Made by a program: the position numbers and the translations under genes. Below are positions 6,327-7,740 of a DNA stretch of 7,740 nucleotides, in pieces. The notes beneath the pieces are model-generated. The model did no database searches. It had not been told where the DNA came from and was given only the letters and a program-made list of their open reading frames with translations. The stretch spans positions 1 to 7,740 of the forward strand of contig JACMIU010000203.1 in the NCBI GenBank assembly GCA_014380985.1. Reading direction: 5' to 3'. Position 1 is the first letter of the stretch. Every line of letters starts with the position of its first letter. Origin of the DNA: Armatimonadota bacterium (GTDB lineage: Bacteria; Armatimonadota; Armatimonadia; Armatimonadales; Armatimonadaceae).

Positions 6327-6351
6327 TGAAACCGCCGAACGTGTGTATAAT
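6322..6351 (+). promoter_or_regulatory. Sigma70-type promoter of the Liv-type binding protein gene
   Basis: TTGCGT (6322-6327) and the perfect -10 TATAAT (6346-6351) are 18 bases apart. Transcription would start near 6358. The leader then holds TCTCCT twice (6359-6364 and 6384-6389), and between them GGAAGG (6376-6381), 11 bases before the TTG at 6393, which is the likely ribosome binding site. Confidence 0.72.
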
Positions 6352-6373
6352 GTGCCATTCTCCTCATTCGTTT

Positions 6374-6391
6374 ATGGAAGGTTTCTCCTAA
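6374..6391 (+). other. Possible five-codon leader ORF (MEGFS)
   Basis: ATG GAA GGT TTC TCC TAA ends one base before the TTG start of the binding-protein gene and overlaps its ribosome binding site. It has no Shine-Dalgarno of its own. If translated it could couple or regulate initiation of the main gene. It contains no Leu, Ile or Val codons, so it is not a classical branched-chain attenuator. It could easily be chance. Confidence 0.2.
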
Positions 6392-6392
6392 A

Positions 6393-7586
6393 TTGCGTAC
6401 ATCTCGTTTGAACTTTTTGCGCGGCGCGATTCCCGTTCTCGCCCTGTCCACCGTGCTACTTGTCGGCGGCGGTTGTAAAACGCCCGCCGGTACGGATACT
6501 ACCACTTCCGGTAGCGGCGACACCGGTGGCACCATCAAAATCGGGCATTACGCCTCCCTGACCGGCGAAACCGCGACCTTCGGCAAGGAGAGCGACGAGG
6601 GCGTCAAACTCGCCATGAAGGAAATCAACGCGGCGGGCGGGATTCTCGGCAAGCAGATCGAAGTCGAAACGCAGGACGATCAATCGAAAGCCGAGGAGGC
6701 GAAAACCGTTGCCACCAAGTTCGCGGCGGACGACAAAATCGTCGCGGTTTTGGGTGAAGTGGCTTCCACCCGCTCGATGACTGCCGCGCCGGTATTTCAA
6801 CGCGCCGGTATCCCAATGATTTCCCCCTCCTCGACCAACGAAAAGGTCACGCAGGAAGGCGATTATATTTTCCGCGTTTGCTTTATTGATAACTTTCAAG
6901 GCGGCGTGATGGCGCAGTTTGCCGCCAACGATTTGAAGGCGAAAAAGGTAGCGATTCTGCGAGAGCAAACATCGGACTATTCGGTCGGTTTGTCGGATGT
7001 GTTTACCGAGGAGTTCAAGAAGTTGGGCGGTACTATCACGGTAGATGCTTCGTTCAAATCCAGCGACACCGATTACCGTTCGCAACTCGCCAAAGCAAAG
7101 GACGCCGACGCGATTTTCGTTCCCGCCTACTACAATACGGTTGGCACTATCGCCCGCCAAGCACGCGAACTCGGCATAACCGCCCCGCTCCTCGGTTGCG
7201 ACGGATGGGATTCGCCGACGCTTGTTGAGGGCGCGGGTGGCGCGGGCAAGGCACTCGAAGGCTCGTACTTCTCGAATCACTACAGCAAGGACGACAAAGC
7301 CCCCCGCGTTCAGGATTTCGTGAAAGCGTACACCGCCGAATACGGCAAAGCACCGTCCGGCTTAGCCGCCCTCGGCTACGATGCGATGAAGATTGTCGCC
7401 TTAGCGATTAAAACCGCCGGTTCCGCCGACCGCGCCAAAATCAAGGACGCCCTCGCGCAAACGAAGGATTTTCCCGGAGTCACCGGCAACATCACGATTG
7501 ACCCCAACCGCAACGCTTCCAAGCCCGCCGTGGTGTTGCAGATTCAAGGCAACGACTTCGCCTACAAAAAGACGATCAACCCGTAA
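6393..7586 (+). CDS. Branched-chain amino acid type ABC transporter substrate-binding lipoprotein
   Basis: The protein has 397 residues. It begins with a basic N-region and a hydrophobic segment ending VLLVGGGC, so Cys28 is the probable lipidation site. The lipobox is glycine-rich (G at -3 instead of the usual L/V) but acceptable. A Thr/Gly/Ser-rich tether (29-46) leads into a type I periplasmic binding fold: IKIGHYASLTGETATFGKES (48-67), GVKLAMKEINAAGGILGKQI (70-89), GEVASTRSMTAAPVF with the pocket Ser/Thr (121-135), DYSVGLSDVF (195-204), DTDYRSQL (225-232) and GYDAMKIVALAI (328-339). This is the LivJ/LivK family, which delivers Leu, Ile, Val or related compounds (urea, amides, aromatic acids) to an inner-membrane ABC permease. 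The exact ligand cannot be read here. The permease and ATPase genes (livHMGF type) are not in the window and would be expected downstream. The start is TTG with GGAAGG upstream. Confidence 0.9.
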   Translation: MRTSRLNFLRGAIPVLALSTVLLVGGGCKTPAGTDTTTSGSGDTGGTIKIGHYASLTGETATFGKESDEGVKLAMKEINAAGGILGKQIEVETQDDQSKAEEAKTVATKFAADDKIVAVLGEVASTRSMTAAPVFQRAGIPMISPSSTNEKVTQEGDYIFRVCFIDNFQGGVMAQFAANDLKAKKVAILREQTSDYSVGLSDVFTEEFKKLGGTITVDASFKSSDTDYRSQLAKAKDADAIFVPAYYNTVGTIARQARELGITAPLLGCDGWDSPTLVEGAGGAGKALEGSYFSNHYSKDDKAPRVQDFVKAYTAEYGKAPSGLAALGYDAMKIVALAIKTAGSADRAKIKDALAQTKDFPGVTGNITIDPNRNASKPAVVLQIQGNDFAYKKTINP

Positions 7587-7595
7587 GCGATATTA

Positions 7596-7645
7596 GGCGG
7601 CGGGTAAATCCGCGCCCTGTTATACGAATCCCCGCCTTCGCGGGG
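7596..7645 (+). terminator. Two hairpins after the binding-protein gene, possible weak terminator or processing site
   Basis: The first hairpin pairs GGCG plus CGG (7596-7599, 7601-7603) with CCGCGCC (7610-7616), one G bulged. The second is CCCCGC (7630-7635) with GCGGGG (7640-7645) around the loop CTTC. Neither is followed by a T run. They may slow decay or limit readthrough into later transporter genes. This is weaker evidence than the terminator at 5684. Confidence 0.35.
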
Positions 7646-7740
7646 GTGTGGTGGCGTGGGGCGCGAACGTGCGACGGACGGTAAACGGTTCCGGTAGGCG
7701 CACGGAACGTGCGAGTTGCTCATTCGGGCAAGAAGTTTGA
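7646..7740. other. Non-coding tail with a small hairpin and a 10-base direct repeat
   Basis: No convincing gene is visible. GAACGTGCGA occurs at 7665-7674 and again at 7705-7714, exactly 40 bases apart. The second copy is part of a perfect hairpin, CGCACG (7699-7704) with CGTGCG (7708-7713) around GAA. An AACGGTT, the reverse complement of the repeat upstream of the propeller gene, lies at 7684-7690. This could be the regulatory region of the next gene beyond the window. Confidence 0.3.

Noticed and set aside
6456..7280. Minus-strand open frame of about 274 codons opposite the Liv-type gene
   Set aside because: The plus strand gives a full periplasmic binding protein; the antisense frame has low-complexity shadow composition and no ribosome binding site or promoter I can support.
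7648..7740. Short GTG-started open frame reaching the window end (TGA at 7738)
   Set aside because: It runs through hairpins and repeats, has no ribosome binding site, and its translation resembles no protein family.
1..7740. CRISPR array, insertion sequence, prophage, tRNA or toxin-antitoxin pair
   Set aside because: No regularly spaced long repeats, transposase motifs, terminal inverted repeats, cloverleaf sequences or small paired genes were seen on either strand.

Overview
The window looks like ordinary chromosome from a moderately GC-rich, probably Gram-negative-type environmental bacterium. Pointers are a PEP-CTERM exported protein (exosortase sorting, so an outer membrane and usually exopolysaccharide), a lipoprotein-type branched-chain amino acid binding protein, a sortilin-like exported propeller protein, a phytanoyl-CoA dioxygenase family protein and heavy use of TTG/GTG starts. 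This mix fits Armatimonadota-like or Planctomycetota/Verrucomicrobiota-like lineages. That placement is an inference from gene flavour, not a measurement.

Layout: the 3' end of a PhyH-family oxygenase gene (1-357, +) converges on an ECF sigma factor gene fused in frame to a GNAT acetyltransferase domain (390-1625, -), with a terminator hairpin between them. The ECF gene is divergent from prmA (1688-2557, +), and the short gap between them carries the prmA promoter and Shine-Dalgarno. After a promoter-bearing gap comes a 989-residue exported multi-bladed beta-propeller protein with Asp-box/sortilin repeats (2699-5668, +), closed by a textbook intrinsic terminator. Then come a small PEP-CTERM protein (5744-6310, +) and, behind its own sigma70-type promoter, a periplasmic branched-chain amino acid (Liv-type) substrate-binding lipoprotein (6393-7586, +). 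The last 154 bases are non-coding and rich in small hairpins.

The genes do not form one obvious pathway. prmA is housekeeping (methylation of ribosomal protein L11). The propeller and PEP-CTERM proteins are cell-surface or exported proteins of unknown role. The Liv-type protein probably begins a transport operon that continues outside the window. Each gene appears to be its own transcription unit, except that the PEP-CTERM gene has no clear promoter and may depend on readthrough.

I see no CRISPR array, mobile element, tRNA, rRNA or defence system. The best candidates for something unusual are the ECF sigma-GNAT fusion (with a possible internal translation start for a free acetyltransferase), a tandem AACCGTT cluster just downstream of the propeller gene promoter, and several small RNA hairpins placed over stop codons or promoter elements.
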